From Brevibacillus invocatus (GTDB lineage Bacteria; Bacillota; Bacilli; Brevibacillales; Brevibacillaceae): DNA of 64,000 bases. The notes under the pieces were generated by a model that had not been told where the DNA came from, made no database searches, and saw only the letters and a program-made list of their open reading frames with translations. Both the position numbers and the translations under genes were made by a program. The DNA lies in contig NZ_RHHR01000015.1 of NCBI RefSeq assembly GCF_003710915.1, forward strand, positions 275,863-339,862, given 5' to 3'. Positions 32,589 to 41,752 of this stretch are shown here, piece by piece (the stretch's first letter is position 1; every line of letters begins with the position of its first letter).

Positions 32589-34269
32589 CGATGAGGATAT
32601 CCTAGTGAGGCTCAGACAAGCGAGACGCTATCAGATGAATCAGAAGACTTCGGAGGAAATGCTGCAAAACCTAAAAGCTCAAGAACGAATTTGGACACAT
32701 CAGCAGCGAATGAAAGTTCGGCTCCAATGGCTGTTCAAGGGTGCCTTGACCTGCCTGGTACTTCTAGTTCCAGCCTATATCGTCTTGAAAGATCGTCCTG
32801 CCCAACAGGTTGAAATCGCCGGAAGTGAGCAGTTGGCGCAACAAGATAAGAATGAGCGGGTCCTATCCAGATTAGCTGTCCTGTATCAATGGGTTCCGGA
32901 ATTGCAACAATACGAGATCGAATCTGAAACCTTCGACGAGGTGTATAATCGCCGCCTAAAGCATGGTGAGAGCCAGCAGGCGGATATCAGGATTGATTCG
33001 AAAACGGGTGCCTTGCTCTGGTACCAGAACAATGGGAAGGGATTAGCTTCACATTCACAAAAGGCCATTTCAGAATCCCAAAAAGAGGGGATTGCCGCGA
33101 CGTTTTTGCAAAGCATGATGGGCGAGGAGGGCTCGCGCTATCAATTGATCTCTAGATCCTCGGAAATGATCTATCGGCAGTTCCTGAATGGAGTTCCGTT
33201 GTTGGGCAGCGATATAGCGATCCGTGTCAATGAACAAGGAAAGGTCGTCCAATATTCGGCTTCTCATGGGGCACTCGGTTTACGGCTGTCTGACTTGACA
33301 GGACCGGCTCAGGCTATCACTGCTGAACAGCTGCAAGCAACCCTTCGAGAACATATGCGACTTCGATATATCGAAAATCTGGAGGCTGTAGATCCAGATA
33401 CAGGGGAGATCACGCGGACAGGGCCAATGCTTGAGTACGCTCCAGCTGTTCGCTTTTCCGGTGCAGTGAGCTTGAATGCCGAATCGGGACAGATCATCTA
33501 CACCTCCAATTACGATCGAGATACGAGTCGAGGCGTTTTTCCGATTCCAGTCAGTCCGCAAGAAAATAGTCCGCAGATCAAATCCAAGCAGGAAGCGGCC
33601 ATATACTTCCGTCAAGCATGGGGGTTGCCTGTGGAGAGTGATATACAGATCATGGAGAAAGCTAGGGATAGAGGACCTCTCAAAGGCTATAAGATTTACA
33701 GCTGGGATGGAAGTGGCCGTTCGGCTATGTTGGCCGCAGATCCCGTCACCGGTAAAGTAGTTGAGTTGTCTCGGGAGCCGAAACGTGGCAATGGAAGACT
33801 CGCCCAAGAAGAAGCGCAGCGGGAGGCTGTCCGTTCCTTGCAGATTTACGTGGACCCGGCCATTTCCGAGGTGCAGGTGGCCCACACCAGCTACGAGCAG
33901 GCACAGAAGCTCTACACGTTTTATTTCATGGCAAGCTATGCCGGCATACCTGTAGTCAAAGAACCTGACCAAGACATCGCTTATCAGGTTGCCATCGATG
34001 GTACGACAGGCGAATTGGTAGCCTTCCGAAAAAACGCCGTACCAGATATGGGCAGCTTGCAAAAAAAACTTCCGCCGGAAGAGGAAATCATTACAACGGA
34101 GCAGGCGGTTGCACAATATGTAAAATACAACCCGTTTTCGCTGGTGTATCGTCTCGAAGAAGGCCGTACTGCTCCCGTTTTGGTGTACACCCAGGAGTAT
34201 CGAGGAAACCAGGATTACCGGATCTTCATCGATGCGCAGACAGGAAAGGCATACTCAGCAAAGCGGTAA
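32569..34269 (+). CDS. Probable anti-sigma factor with YcdB/YcdC-type extracellular domains
   Basis: A 566-residue single-pass membrane protein. The cytoplasmic N-terminus (about 1-50) is charged and helical, likely the sigma-binding part; the TM helix is at about 52-70 (GALTCLVLLVPAYIVL). The extracellular part has repeated beta domains of YcdB/PepSY kind: ADIRIDSKTGALLWYQN, LGSDIAIRVNEQGKVVQYS, AVSLNAESGQIIYTSN, YQVAIDGTTGELVAF, and DYRIFIDAQTGKAYS at the end. TTG start at 32569 with AGGAGGG upstream. It probably holds the ECF factor until a surface signal releases it. Confidence 0.8.
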   Translation: MNHSLNDDEDILVRLRQARRYQMNQKTSEEMLQNLKAQERIWTHQQRMKVRLQWLFKGALTCLVLLVPAYIVLKDRPAQQVEIAGSEQLAQQDKNERVLSRLAVLYQWVPELQQYEIESETFDEVYNRRLKHGESQQADIRIDSKTGALLWYQNNGKGLASHSQKAISESQKEGIAATFLQSMMGEEGSRYQLISRSSEMIYRQFLNGVPLLGSDIAIRVNEQGKVVQYSASHGALGLRLSDLTGPAQAITAEQLQATLREHMRLRYIENLEAVDPDTGEITRTGPMLEYAPAVRFSGAVSLNAESGQIIYTSNYDRDTSRGVFPIPVSPQENSPQIKSKQEAAIYFRQAWGLPVESDIQIMEKARDRGPLKGYKIYSWDGSGRSAMLAADPVTGKVVELSREPKRGNGRLAQEEAQREAVRSLQIYVDPAISEVQVAHTSYEQAQKLYTFYFMASYAGIPVVKEPDQDIAYQVAIDGTTGELVAFRKNAVPDMGSLQKKLPPEEEIITTEQAVAQYVKYNPFSLVYRLEEGRTAPVLVYTQEYRGNQDYRIFIDAQTGKAYSAKR

Positions 34270-34275
34270 AAAAGG

Positions 34276-34305
34276 AGTCACTCACAAGCTGTGGGTGGCT
34301 TATTT
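34276..34305 (+). terminator. Terminator of the sigma/anti-sigma operon
   Basis: 11-bp stem AGTCACTCACA / TGTGGGTGGCT with a 3-base loop; modest T-tract. Confidence 0.6.
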
Positions 34306-34470
34306 CATGAAAAAAAGACAAAAAAAAGGCATCTAGTCACTTACGGTTTTGCCGCGTGTGTCAGATACCGGAACTGGGGGTTATTTATCACTGAAAGCAA
34401 CATGCTTACGATGATTACTATAACAGTGAAAAATAAAGAAACAGTAAAATAAACATAAACTGAAATAAAA

Positions 34471-35850
34471 TTAAGTGGTATAGAACGGAATGGTGAAGGA
34501 AAAGCTGCTTCCCACACCGAGTTCGCTGGCGACCGTGATATCACCACCGTGCCGTCGAACAATGCTTTGACAGATGTTCAGACCAAGTCCCGTACCACCG
34601 TGATCGCGATTGCGCGATTTCTCTACACGGTAGAATTTGGTGAAAATTTTTGTCTGATCTTCCGGAGCGATCCCTTCGCCCTTGTCGATGACGGAAAACA
34701 GCACATGTCCATCTCGCTGGTCACAGGTAATCAGAATGGAGCCGTCTGGTTTATTGTAGTAGATGGCATTGTTGATCAGATTTTCCATCACGCGCCGCAG
34801 CTTGGCCTCATCGGCTTCGATATGCAGCTCGTTGGAGACGCGCAGCTTCCATTGAAAGGAGAGTCCAGCATCCTTGATGCGTTCCAGATAGTCCTCGATG
34901 ATCCCTTTCATGAATTGCTTCACATGGATGCGGCTAATTTTTAAACGGACCTCTGAGCTGTCCTTGCTGAAATCCTGCAATTCATCCAGCAGCTTTTCCA
35001 GATCGGAAGTTTTTTGCTCAATTTTTCGCATCTGTTTTTGTATGCGTTCCAGATCGGTCACACGACCAGAGCTGATATAGGAAGCGTAGCCTTTGATCGT
35101 GGTGAGTGGTGTGCGGAAATCGTGAGCAATCGCAGAGATCAATTCCGACTGTCGCTCTTCTACGACACGCATATCATCGACCATATCCCCAAAGTATTGA
35201 AACAGCTGACCGAATTCGTCGTGCGAGCGGTAGGAGAAGGAGATCAGCCGCTTGCCATTCCGAATATCCTGTGTGACGCGTGTCAATTCATTGACAGGAT
35301 GCAGAACCCAGCGTACGAATAGAGCGAGCAGTACTAATCCGACGAGCGTGATACTGCCGTAAATGAATCCGAGCATCATCGTGACACCCTTAGACTGCAT
35401 GATGTCATATTCATCGGTGTAGAAGTAGATAACCGTCTCCCCTTCTCTGGGAGGCTCCATCTGAAAGTGATATTCGCCAACGATTTTGAGGGAACTGTTG
35501 CTTTCCTCATTGCGTGGTGAAGTGACTTTCGGTTGTTTCACATCATAGGCTTTCGAGGTTCGCGAATCGATCACGTTGCCTCTTGCGTCTTTTATCACAA
35601 TCCTGTACATCAGGTCTTCCGGCAGATGCTTGTCCAGCTCCAGCCGTTCAGTCGGGTCCTTGAAGTAATGCGAGCGCAACAGCTGCATGAACCGCACCTT
35701 CTCGGCCGTGTCCTTTTCGTACTGGTACTGGTTGTGTCGATCTGTTTTCAGCTGCTCTACAATGATGTCTTCAAAGACAAATTTAAATAGCAGGACATTG
35801 AGGAGTATCAGTCCTATAAAAGAAAGAAACAGTTTGTTGCGTAAGCTCAT
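34471..35850 (-). CDS. Sensor histidine kinase (HAMP, HisKA, HATPase)
   Basis: A 459-residue kinase. TM helices at about 7-27 and 160-185 flank an extracellular sensor of about 130 residues; then HAMP, HisKA with ISAIAHDFRTPLTTIKGYASY (His near 245), and the ATPase with NLINNAIYYNKPDG, DKGEGIAPEDQ and GGTGLGLNICQSI. The signal is unknown. The ATG directly follows the regulator's stop codon and its ribosome site is in the regulator's last codons, so the pair is coupled. Confidence 0.92.
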   Translation of the reverse strand: MSLRNKLFLSFIGLILLNVLLFKFVFEDIIVEQLKTDRHNQYQYEKDTAEKVRFMQLLRSHYFKDPTERLELDKHLPEDLMYRIVIKDARGNVIDSRTSKAYDVKQPKVTSPRNEESNSSLKIVGEYHFQMEPPREGETVIYFYTDEYDIMQSKGVTMMLGFIYGSITLVGLVLLALFVRWVLHPVNELTRVTQDIRNGKRLISFSYRSHDEFGQLFQYFGDMVDDMRVVEERQSELISAIAHDFRTPLTTIKGYASYISSGRVTDLERIQKQMRKIEQKTSDLEKLLDELQDFSKDSSEVRLKISRIHVKQFMKGIIEDYLERIKDAGLSFQWKLRVSNELHIEADEAKLRRVMENLINNAIYYNKPDGSILITCDQRDGHVLFSVIDKGEGIAPEDQTKIFTKFYRVEKSRNRDHGGTGLGLNICQSIVRRHGGDITVASELGVGSSFSFTIPFYTT

Positions 35851-36570
35851 CTAGAGCTTCTCCCCGATAAAGACATAACCCGTCCCCCACTGCGTTTTGA
35901 TGAATTGGCGGTCTGTTTCCAGTTTTTCGCGCAGATTTTTAATGTGCACGGTCACGGTATTCAGGGAGCCGTACCCATAACCCCATACCCGATCATAGAT
36001 TTGCTCGCGGGTAAAGACGATTCCGGCGTTTTCTGCAAGGAACGTCAGCAATTGAAACTCCTTTGTAGAGAGCTCAATTTTCTGTTCGCTCACGAAAACG
36101 GAGTACGTTTCTTTGTGAATCTCCAGTCCTTTGAATTTCAGGATCGTGATTGGGGACGAAGAAGCTTCTTTTTCCGGCTGTTCCTCGGTGTGCTTGCGAA
36201 TCCGCTCGTAACGGCGCAGGTGAGCGCGAATGCGGGCAAGCAGCTCTTCTGTATCAAACGGCTTGGTGATGTAGTCGTCTGCGCCGATCTCGAAGCCGAC
36301 TACCTTGTCTACAGCTTTGCCTTTTGCGCTCAAGAATAAAATAGGCAAATCCCACTCCCGGCGAATCTGGGAGCAAAGCTCGTAGCCGCTCATGTTCGGC
36401 ATCATGATGTCGAGAAGGATCAGGTTTGGAATTTCTCCTCGCTTTAGCTGCATCAGGGCCTCGGCACCGTTCTCGGCAGAGGATACCTGAAAGCCCTCGT
36501 TTTCCAATATATCTTCCAGCAATTCTATGATTTCTTGATTATCATCCACAATAAGAATATGATCTTGCAC
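35851..36570 (-). CDS. OmpR/PhoB-family response regulator
   Basis: A 239-residue regulator: receiver with phospho-Asp in LILLDIMMPNMSG (about residue 54), acidic pair VDDN at the start and Lys in DDYITKPF; then a winged-helix DNA-binding domain (ELSTKEFQLLTFLAEN, RVWGYGYGSLNTVTVHI, GTGYVFIG). A long Glu-rich linker (EEQPEKEASSS) separates them. GTG start. First gene of the pair with the downstream kinase. Confidence 0.93.
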   Translation of the reverse strand: MQDHILIVDDNQEIIELLEDILENEGFQVSSAENGAEALMQLKRGEIPNLILLDIMMPNMSGYELCSQIRREWDLPILFLSAKGKAVDKVVGFEIGADDYITKPFDTEELLARIRAHLRRYERIRKHTEEQPEKEASSSPITILKFKGLEIHKETYSVFVSEQKIELSTKEFQLLTFLAENAGIVFTREQIYDRVWGYGYGSLNTVTVHIKNLREKLETDRQFIKTQWGTGYVFIGEKL

Positions 36571-36729
36571 AGGATATACCCCCAGTTACTTCTATATAAT
36601 AGTGAGCATTTTTTGCAGTGGATACTCATGCCTATCATAACATGACTTGAAGCGTTTTCGAAAAAAATAAAGCATATTCTGACAAAGTCCAAAAAAATAG
36701 CGTCACATCTTGACACCTGGTACTAAATG

Positions 36730-36765
36730 GAGTCAGAAAAAGCCAGAGATCAAGATCCCTGGCTT
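36730..36765 (-). terminator. Terminator of the NlpC/P60 gene
   Basis: Minus strand AAGCCAGGGATC / GATCTCTGGCTT followed by TTTTC. Confidence 0.85.
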
Positions 36766-36784
36766 ACATGGTGTTGATGGATGT

Positions 36785-37312
36785 TTAGTTTTGCGGCAAC
36801 GAAGCGGCTTGAACAGCCTTTTCTTTTTCCGGAGTTGCCGGTACTTCCTCTGCCTTTGCTTCCAGAACAGGTACGTTGACACGCTTGGCACCTACGTAAC
36901 GCTTGCTCCAGTAATAAGGGTCGTTCAACTTGGTGTTGACGACGCCGCGGCCAGATTCAGAATGAACGAATTTTCCGTCTCCGATGTAGATGCCTACGTG
37001 AGAGATGCTGCGGCCATTCGTGTTAAAAAAGACAAGATCGCCTGGTTGCAGATCCTTCTTATCAACAGCAGTACCAACCTTGTACTGGGCAGCAGAGCTC
37101 GCTGGCAATTCCACACCTAATTCCTTGAAGACATAGCCTGTGAAACCGGAGCAGTCAAATCCTTTTTTGGTCTTGCCGGAAGTTTTGTAAGGGACACCGT
37201 AGAGTTCACTGACAACATCTTGAAGCTTTGTTGTCTGCTCTTCCGCATGCGCAGCGCCGGCTCCCATCACAAGTAATCCAACAATCAGTAATGAAGCAAA
37301 CAACTTGCGCAA
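36785..37312 (-). CDS. Secreted NlpC/P60 cell-wall endopeptidase
   Basis: A 175-residue secreted hydrolase: Sec signal (KLFASLLIVGLLVMGAGAAHA), then the NlpC/P60 domain with catalytic Cys in FDCSGFTGYVF (about residue 54) and His in SISHVGIYIGDG (about 105), and a Glu/Pro-rich tail. It should cut D-Glu-diaminopimelate bonds of peptidoglycan. I choose TTG at 37312: AGAGGAG is eight bases upstream, while the ATG at 37330 abuts the riboswitch and has no site. Controlled by the c-di-AMP riboswitch. Confidence 0.88.
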   Translation of the reverse strand: MRKLFASLLIVGLLVMGAGAAHAEEQTTKLQDVVSELYGVPYKTSGKTKKGFDCSGFTGYVFKELGVELPASSAAQYKVGTAVDKKDLQPGDLVFFNTNGRSISHVGIYIGDGKFVHSESGRGVVNTKLNDPYYWSKRYVGAKRVNVPVLEAKAEEVPATPEKEKAVQAASLPQN

Positions 37313-37332
37313 AAGAACTGCTCCTCTCATGA

Positions 37333-37447
37333 GCCTACGAGGTTAGCTGAAGGGTTCGGTCGAAAGGACTCCCTAGACTGTCAAAGTAGACAGCCATTCA
37401 CCCCAAATACATGGTTCCCCCGTTTCCGTCAAACGGAACTCGGCTAT
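37333..37447 (-). promoter_or_regulatory. c-di-AMP riboswitch (ydaO/yuaA class)
   Basis: The minus strand upstream of the NlpC/P60 gene has the class's conserved blocks in order: GGAAACGGGGGAACCA, TTTGGGGTGAAT, a variable hairpin, AGGGAGTCCTTTCGACCGAA, CCCTTCAGCTAACCTCGTAGGC. The outer pairing AGCCGAG / CTCGTAGGC closes it. This OFF-switch class commonly precedes cell-wall hydrolase and K+ transporter genes; binding of c-di-AMP should lower expression. Confidence 0.93.
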
Positions 37448-37771
37448 TTTCGATATTTTTTACACGAGCACTCCTACGTATTCCATGCTCATCCGGAATC
37501 TCCTTTTATTATCCTGTTTGTTCACAATTTCGTCACAATTTATTGTCAGATGGTGTAACCAAATCCCTTCGACAGAACAGGGCCTGATTCGGTCTGGGTC
37601 TTGAGGGTTTGTCGATCCTGCTCGTCCGATTGAGGCAGGAATCAACATCCGTCCGAGGGCGGAGGGAAAAACCAACCGCTCGCCCGTTATGGCAGGCAGG
37701 TGTCTGGGGCTAGAATAAAGGCATGAGGAAGACATCTGCATCAACAGATGTAGAGAGGAGGGAAACGCAAG

Positions 37772-38182
37772 ATGGGAGAACGGTCTGGAAAGATTCTGCT
37801 CGGGCTGGTTCTGCTGCTCATTGGTGGATTGGTTCTGTTAGATCAGATCGGCATCGACAGTGGTGATGTGATCGGACTGCTGATACCGGCAGTGATCATG
37901 ATCTACGGAGCTCGAAAAATCATGGGAAGTTCAGGGTCTCGCTTCTGGGGCATACTGATTTTTCTGTTCGGGTTCCTGATGCTGATTGGAAAGCTGCATC
38001 TACTGTTTACCAGCCTTCTGGCGGTCGGGGTCATCTATCTGGGATACCGGCTGATTCGTTCCAAGGATGATGTTTCCAAGGAGGCACCACCTGAATGGGA
38101 ACGGCAATGGGCGCGTCGAGTATTAAAAGAAGAAACGTTGGATCAATGGGAAAGCAGAGTGAACAAAACAAAACGGTCGTAA
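37772..38182 (+). CDS. LiaI-type membrane protein
   Basis: A 136-residue protein with four closely spaced hydrophobic segments (GKILLGLVLLLIGGLVLLDQ, VIGLLIPAVIMIYGARKI, WGILIFLFGFLMLIGKLHL, and another), matching the LiaF/LiaI TM region (DUF5668-like), followed by an acidic/basic tail. In the lia system such proteins help place PspA/LiaH at the membrane. ATG behind AGGAGGG. A hairpin ACATCTG / CAGATGT (37732-37751) sits just before the ribosome site. Confidence 0.75.
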   Translation: MGERSGKILLGLVLLLIGGLVLLDQIGIDSGDVIGLLIPAVIMIYGARKIMGSSGSRFWGILIFLFGFLMLIGKLHLLFTSLLAVGVIYLGYRLIRSKDDVSKEAPPEWERQWARRVLKEETLDQWESRVNKTKRS

Positions 38183-38314
38183 CCAAAATCGCTTGCCCCT
38201 CTCTGCATGGGGAAAGGATATACGGCCAACACGGTTCATTCAAAAAAGCTAGTAGGGTTGAACGAAGTACTTTGGAAGACCATTCTGATGTGATATGATG
38301 AGGAGGAAAAGAGA

Positions 38315-39028
38315 ATGAGTATTTTTAGACGATTGCGTGACCTGACTGTAGCTTCGGTGAATGATGCATTGGATTCTATGGAAGATCCAGTAGTCATGCT
38401 GAATCAATATATGCGAGATATGGAAGTGGAAATTGGCCAGGTTGAAGTGGCGGTAGCCCGTCAGGTGGCACTGGAAAAGAAATTCCGTCAGCAGTGGGAA
38501 GAAGCAAATGCCTTAGTAGAGAAGAGAGATCGTCAGGTGAAGCTGGCGCTCGCAGAGGGTGAGGATGAGCTTGCCCGTCGAGCTTTGGCGGACAAGAAGC
38601 AGTTTGAAGCACGCGCGTTGGAATACGAGCAGCTCTATCTGACCGCTTCTGAAGCGGCGACACAGATGAGAGAAAAACTGAACGAGCTGAAGGAAGAGTT
38701 CTACAAAATGCGTGCGAAAAGGTTCACGCTGATGGCACGTGCACAGGTAGCTCGTACGCAAAAACAGGTGAATCACGCAGTAGTTGGCATTGGTACACAG
38801 ACTGCAGGGCGTGGATTTGCCCGCATGGAAGAAAAAGTGATCCGCATGGAAGCAGAAGCCCAAATGAGTGGGCAATGGCGCCAGCCAAGCTACGGACTGG
38901 AGAATGCACTGTCCGAGCTGGAAAAGGATGAGCTGGATGCGGAATTGGCGAGCATAAAGGCGGCAATGGTGGATAAGAAGGAAAAGACAGATAAGCCAGC
39001 ACCAGCTGTTAAAGCTGATCAATCCTGA
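38315..39028 (+). CDS. PspA/LiaH membrane-stress protein
   Basis: A 237-residue coiled-coil PspA/IM30 family protein: N-terminal amphipathic helix MSIFRRLRDLTVASVNDAL, then long helices (MLNQYMRDMEVEIGQVEVA). It oligomerises on the inner membrane face to protect against envelope damage and is the main product of LiaR induction in related bacteria. GAGGAGGAAAAG upstream of the ATG. It is followed by a terminator, so it may be made at higher level than the liaFSR genes. Confidence 0.92.
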   Translation: MSIFRRLRDLTVASVNDALDSMEDPVVMLNQYMRDMEVEIGQVEVAVARQVALEKKFRQQWEEANALVEKRDRQVKLALAEGEDELARRALADKKQFEARALEYEQLYLTASEAATQMREKLNELKEEFYKMRAKRFTLMARAQVARTQKQVNHAVVGIGTQTAGRGFARMEEKVIRMEAEAQMSGQWRQPSYGLENALSELEKDELDAELASIKAAMVDKKEKTDKPAPAVKADQS

Positions 39029-39079
39029 TCTAAGAGACCGTTCCGCCGAACTAGATAAGAATAGATAGTGGCAATTAGG

Positions 39080-39106
39080 CAGCCTGTCTCATCAGGCTGC
39101 TTTTCC
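39080..39106 (+). terminator. Terminator between pspA and the methyltransferase gene
   Basis: GCAGCCTG / CAGGCTGC, 8-bp perfect stem with a 6-base loop and TTTT. Read-through would feed the downstream liaFSR genes. Confidence 0.75.
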
Positions 39107-39124
39107 CCTAGGAGGTACGGATTC

Positions 39125-39682
39125 TTGGCAGACTTTTTGGCCTTTTTACGGCGTTTTATTGCTGAGCCTGGACAGGTCGGTAGCGTCATCCCCAGTTCTC
39201 GGTTTCTATGTGAGAACATGCTGAGTCAAATCAACTGGTCGACAACGGATGTCATTTTTGAATTGGGGCCTGGAACAGGCGCTTTTACGCAGACGATCTA
39301 CCAAAATATAAGACCAGATACAAAATACTTGCTGGTGGAACGAGATCAACAGTTTCGTTCTATGCTCCATTCTCGGTTTCCCGATCTTCTCATTCGGGAG
39401 GAAGCGACGAAGCTTCGTGAGTATCTGGAAGAATTGAACCTTCCCCAAGTAGACGTGATTGTTTCCGGTTTGCCATTTGCGAATTTCCCGCCAGAACAGC
39501 GCGCAGCTGTTTTGGATCAGGTTCAATCTGTACTCGCACCTGATGGCATGTTCATTACGTTTCAATATTCATTACAACTTCAGGCTGAACTGCAGGCACG
39601 TTTTTCTAGGGTCGAGACAGATTTCACCCTGTTCAATATTCCCCCTGCCTTTATTTATACTTGTCGCAATACATGTAAGTGA
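39125..39682 (+). CDS. Class I SAM-dependent methyltransferase (PmtA/KsgA-like)
   Basis: A 185-residue methyltransferase. AEPGQVGSVIPSSRFLCENM near the start is the phrase seen in phospholipid N-methyltransferase-like proteins, the SAM motif is VIFELGPGTGAFTQTI, and VDVIVSGLPFANFP replaces the N/D-PPF/Y catalytic motif. It may modify a membrane phospholipid or a small molecule. TTG start at 39125 with TAGGAGG upstream. It sits inside the lia cluster, just before liaF. Confidence 0.75.
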   Translation: MADFLAFLRRFIAEPGQVGSVIPSSRFLCENMLSQINWSTTDVIFELGPGTGAFTQTIYQNIRPDTKYLLVERDQQFRSMLHSRFPDLLIREEATKLREYLEELNLPQVDVIVSGLPFANFPPEQRAAVLDQVQSVLAPDGMFITFQYSLQLQAELQARFSRVETDFTLFNIPPAFIYTCRNTCK

Positions 39683-39717
39683 AACAATCAGCATGGGGCG
39701 TAGGAGAGGAGACTTTC

Positions 39718-40578
39718 GTGAAATTGTCCCGCTTGCACAAAATGATGGCCGGTGTCCTGATCATCTTGACGGGCATTGGACTCTTGTTAGACAGCTTGGG
39801 TATCATCTCGTTCGGATTATTTGATCTGTGGCCGATGGTGCTCGTATACTTTGGCTTACGACTGTGGGGCGAGAAAAAGAAAGTCCGCGGTGGTATCTTG
39901 TTTTTTCTCGGCGTCGTGATTGCTTTGGAAATGTGGCTCGGAATTGGAATTGAGGACATTTTCCAGATTGGCGTACCGCTTTTGTTTATTTACTTTGGAT
40001 ACAACCTGATAAGAGGCAAAAGCAAGTTTTCCCTGAAGCAAAAGGAGCGCTTCCCGGAGGAGGAGCTTGTTACAGAAGATTTGCCTTCAGAAGAAGCACC
40101 GCCCAAAAAGCAACCCCCTCACGAAGGGCATTACCGCTGGAAGGGAGCCCGACCTTCAGAACATGCGCGTGATGCAGATGCCCAACACGGCAGCGGGATT
40201 TTGTTGCCTAAAGATTCCCGAAGTTCACTGATTGGCGACTTTCATTTGACCTCGGGTCGTTTTGAGCTGAGCCATCTGCACGTTTGGCACGGGATCGGCG
40301 ACGTCGTGATTGATTTGTCGCGGGCTTTGCTGGTGAACCAGGAAGCGAGGCTTTCCGTAGACGGGTGGATCGGTGATGTCACCATCTATGTGCCCGTAGA
40401 TCTGCCTGTATCGGTTTCGGCAGAAGTGAGTGTGGGTGACCTGGAGATTTTCGGGCATCGTCAAGGAGGAATCAGCCGCTGTGTCATGGTGCGTTCCGAT
40501 CATTACGACACGGCTGTAAATAAAGTACAACTTCATATCTCGCTGCTCGTCGGAGATATAAAAGTCAAGTACATCTAG
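39718..40578 (+). CDS. liaF: LiaF-like envelope-stress regulator
   Basis: A 286-residue protein with four N-terminal TM segments (MMAGVLIILTGIGLLLDSLG and so on), an acidic/Pro linker, and a C-terminal cell-wall-active-antibiotics-response domain (LTSGRFELSHLHVWHGIGDV, LSVDGWIGDVTIYVPVDLPV, HISLLVGDIKVKYI). LiaF inhibits the LiaS kinase in the absence of stress. GTG start behind GGAGAGGAG. Directly before the kinase gene. Confidence 0.92.
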   Translation: MKLSRLHKMMAGVLIILTGIGLLLDSLGIISFGLFDLWPMVLVYFGLRLWGEKKKVRGGILFFLGVVIALEMWLGIGIEDIFQIGVPLLFIYFGYNLIRGKSKFSLKQKERFPEEELVTEDLPSEEAPPKKQPPHEGHYRWKGARPSEHARDADAQHGSGILLPKDSRSSLIGDFHLTSGRFELSHLHVWHGIGDVVIDLSRALLVNQEARLSVDGWIGDVTIYVPVDLPVSVSAEVSVGDLEIFGHRQGGISRCVMVRSDHYDTAVNKVQLHISLLVGDIKVKYI

Positions 40579-40591
40579 GGGGTACTGACAA

Positions 40592-41743
40592 ATGCGTCGA
40601 CAGCGATTATCAAGTTTACAATGGCAGTGCATGCGCTACGGGCTTTTACTGGCTGTGAGCGTGGTTATTGTATCGTTTGTCTGCTTTTTTAGCGTCTATT
40701 TCCTGGCTCTGAAAGATCCTGTGATCAAGCAATGGTACGCCACGGTGGCGAATGATCCGCAAGCGAACAGCTATATGAAAGAGTTCACCTCGATCCCACT
40801 TCCCAATGATCCGGATTGGCTGATCATGGTCCTGGCGCTGATGATCTCCCTGCCAGTCGGTGCGATTGGCGGGCTGATCGCGTCATACGTATACGGCAAC
40901 CTGTTGAAGAAGCGAATGAATGTCCTCTTGGAATCAGCGATGAATCTGGGGCGCGGCATTCTGTCCTATCGTGTGCCTGAGCTGGGGACGGATGAGGTTG
41001 GAGAGCTGGGGTGGCAATTGAACAGGCTGGCATCACAGTGGGAGGAGCAGGTGGCTTCTTTGCAGCGTTTGTCCAACCACAATGCTGCCTTGGCTGATCA
41101 GCTGAAGCATACGGCCGTGACGGAAGAGCGCCAGCGATTGGCTCGGGAGCTGCATGATGCCGTCAGTCAGCAGTTGTTTGCCATAGCGATGACGACAGCA
41201 GCGCTCAAAAGGCTGGTGGAGAAAAATCCACAACGGGCGGCTCAACAAATCGAGTTGGTGGAGGAAATGGCTGCCGCAGCGCAAGCAGAGATGAGAGCCT
41301 TGCTGCTGCATTTGCGTCCTGCCACTTTGCAAAATAAAAGCCTGAAGGAAGCCATTCTGGATCTCCTGGAAGAGCTGACGCAAAAAAACAGCATGCAATT
41401 GTCTTGGGAGATTGAAGCAGTCGAAGGCTTGCCGAGCGGAATTGAGGATCATCTATTCCGCATCCTGCAGGAATCATTGTCCAACACGCTTAGACACGCC
41501 AAAGCTACGCAAGTGGTGGTCAAGCTGTTCACGCTGCAGGGACAAGTACGGATGCGCATTACCGACGATGGCGTCGGATTTGATCCGGACGGAAAAAAAT
41601 GGACCTCGTACGGGCTGCGAAGCATGCGGGAGCGGGTTGCAGAAGTCGGCGGTTCAATGGAAATTTATTCGGCAATTGGAAAGGGAACGCAAATCGAAGT
41701 GCGGATTCCCTTGGTTTCACAGTCGGAACGTGAAGAAGGGTGA
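40592..41743 (+). CDS. liaS: LiaS-like sensor histidine kinase
   Basis: A 383-residue NarL-type kinase. Two TM helices (about 13-35 and 75-100) with a short extracellular loop of about 40 residues, HAMP, HisKA_3 with RQRLARELHDAVSQQLFAIA (His near 187), and the ATPase with ILQESLSNTLRHAKATQV and DDGVGFDPDGKKW. Short sensors of this kind detect signals within the membrane. Phosphorylates LiaR; restrained by LiaF. Confidence 0.93.
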   Translation: MRRQRLSSLQWQCMRYGLLLAVSVVIVSFVCFFSVYFLALKDPVIKQWYATVANDPQANSYMKEFTSIPLPNDPDWLIMVLALMISLPVGAIGGLIASYVYGNLLKKRMNVLLESAMNLGRGILSYRVPELGTDEVGELGWQLNRLASQWEEQVASLQRLSNHNAALADQLKHTAVTEERQRLARELHDAVSQQLFAIAMTTAALKRLVEKNPQRAAQQIELVEEMAAAAQAEMRALLLHLRPATLQNKSLKEAILDLLEELTQKNSMQLSWEIEAVEGLPSGIEDHLFRILQESLSNTLRHAKATQVVVKLFTLQGQVRMRITDDGVGFDPDGKKWTSYGLRSMRERVAEVGGSMEIYSAIGKGTQIEVRIPLVSQSEREEG

Positions 41744-41752
41744 GGGTAATCC

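Noticed and set aside
33280..34116. 278-residue antisense frame in the anti-sigma gene
   Set aside because: Shadow frame; the plus strand has repeated domain structure and a ribosome site.
37460..37744. Open frame on the minus strand upstream of the riboswitch, with a ten-codon ending MSMEYVGVLV behind AAAGGAG
   Set aside because: The long frame has no homology or start; the ten-codon ORF lies before the aptamer and is not needed to explain control, though it could be translated.
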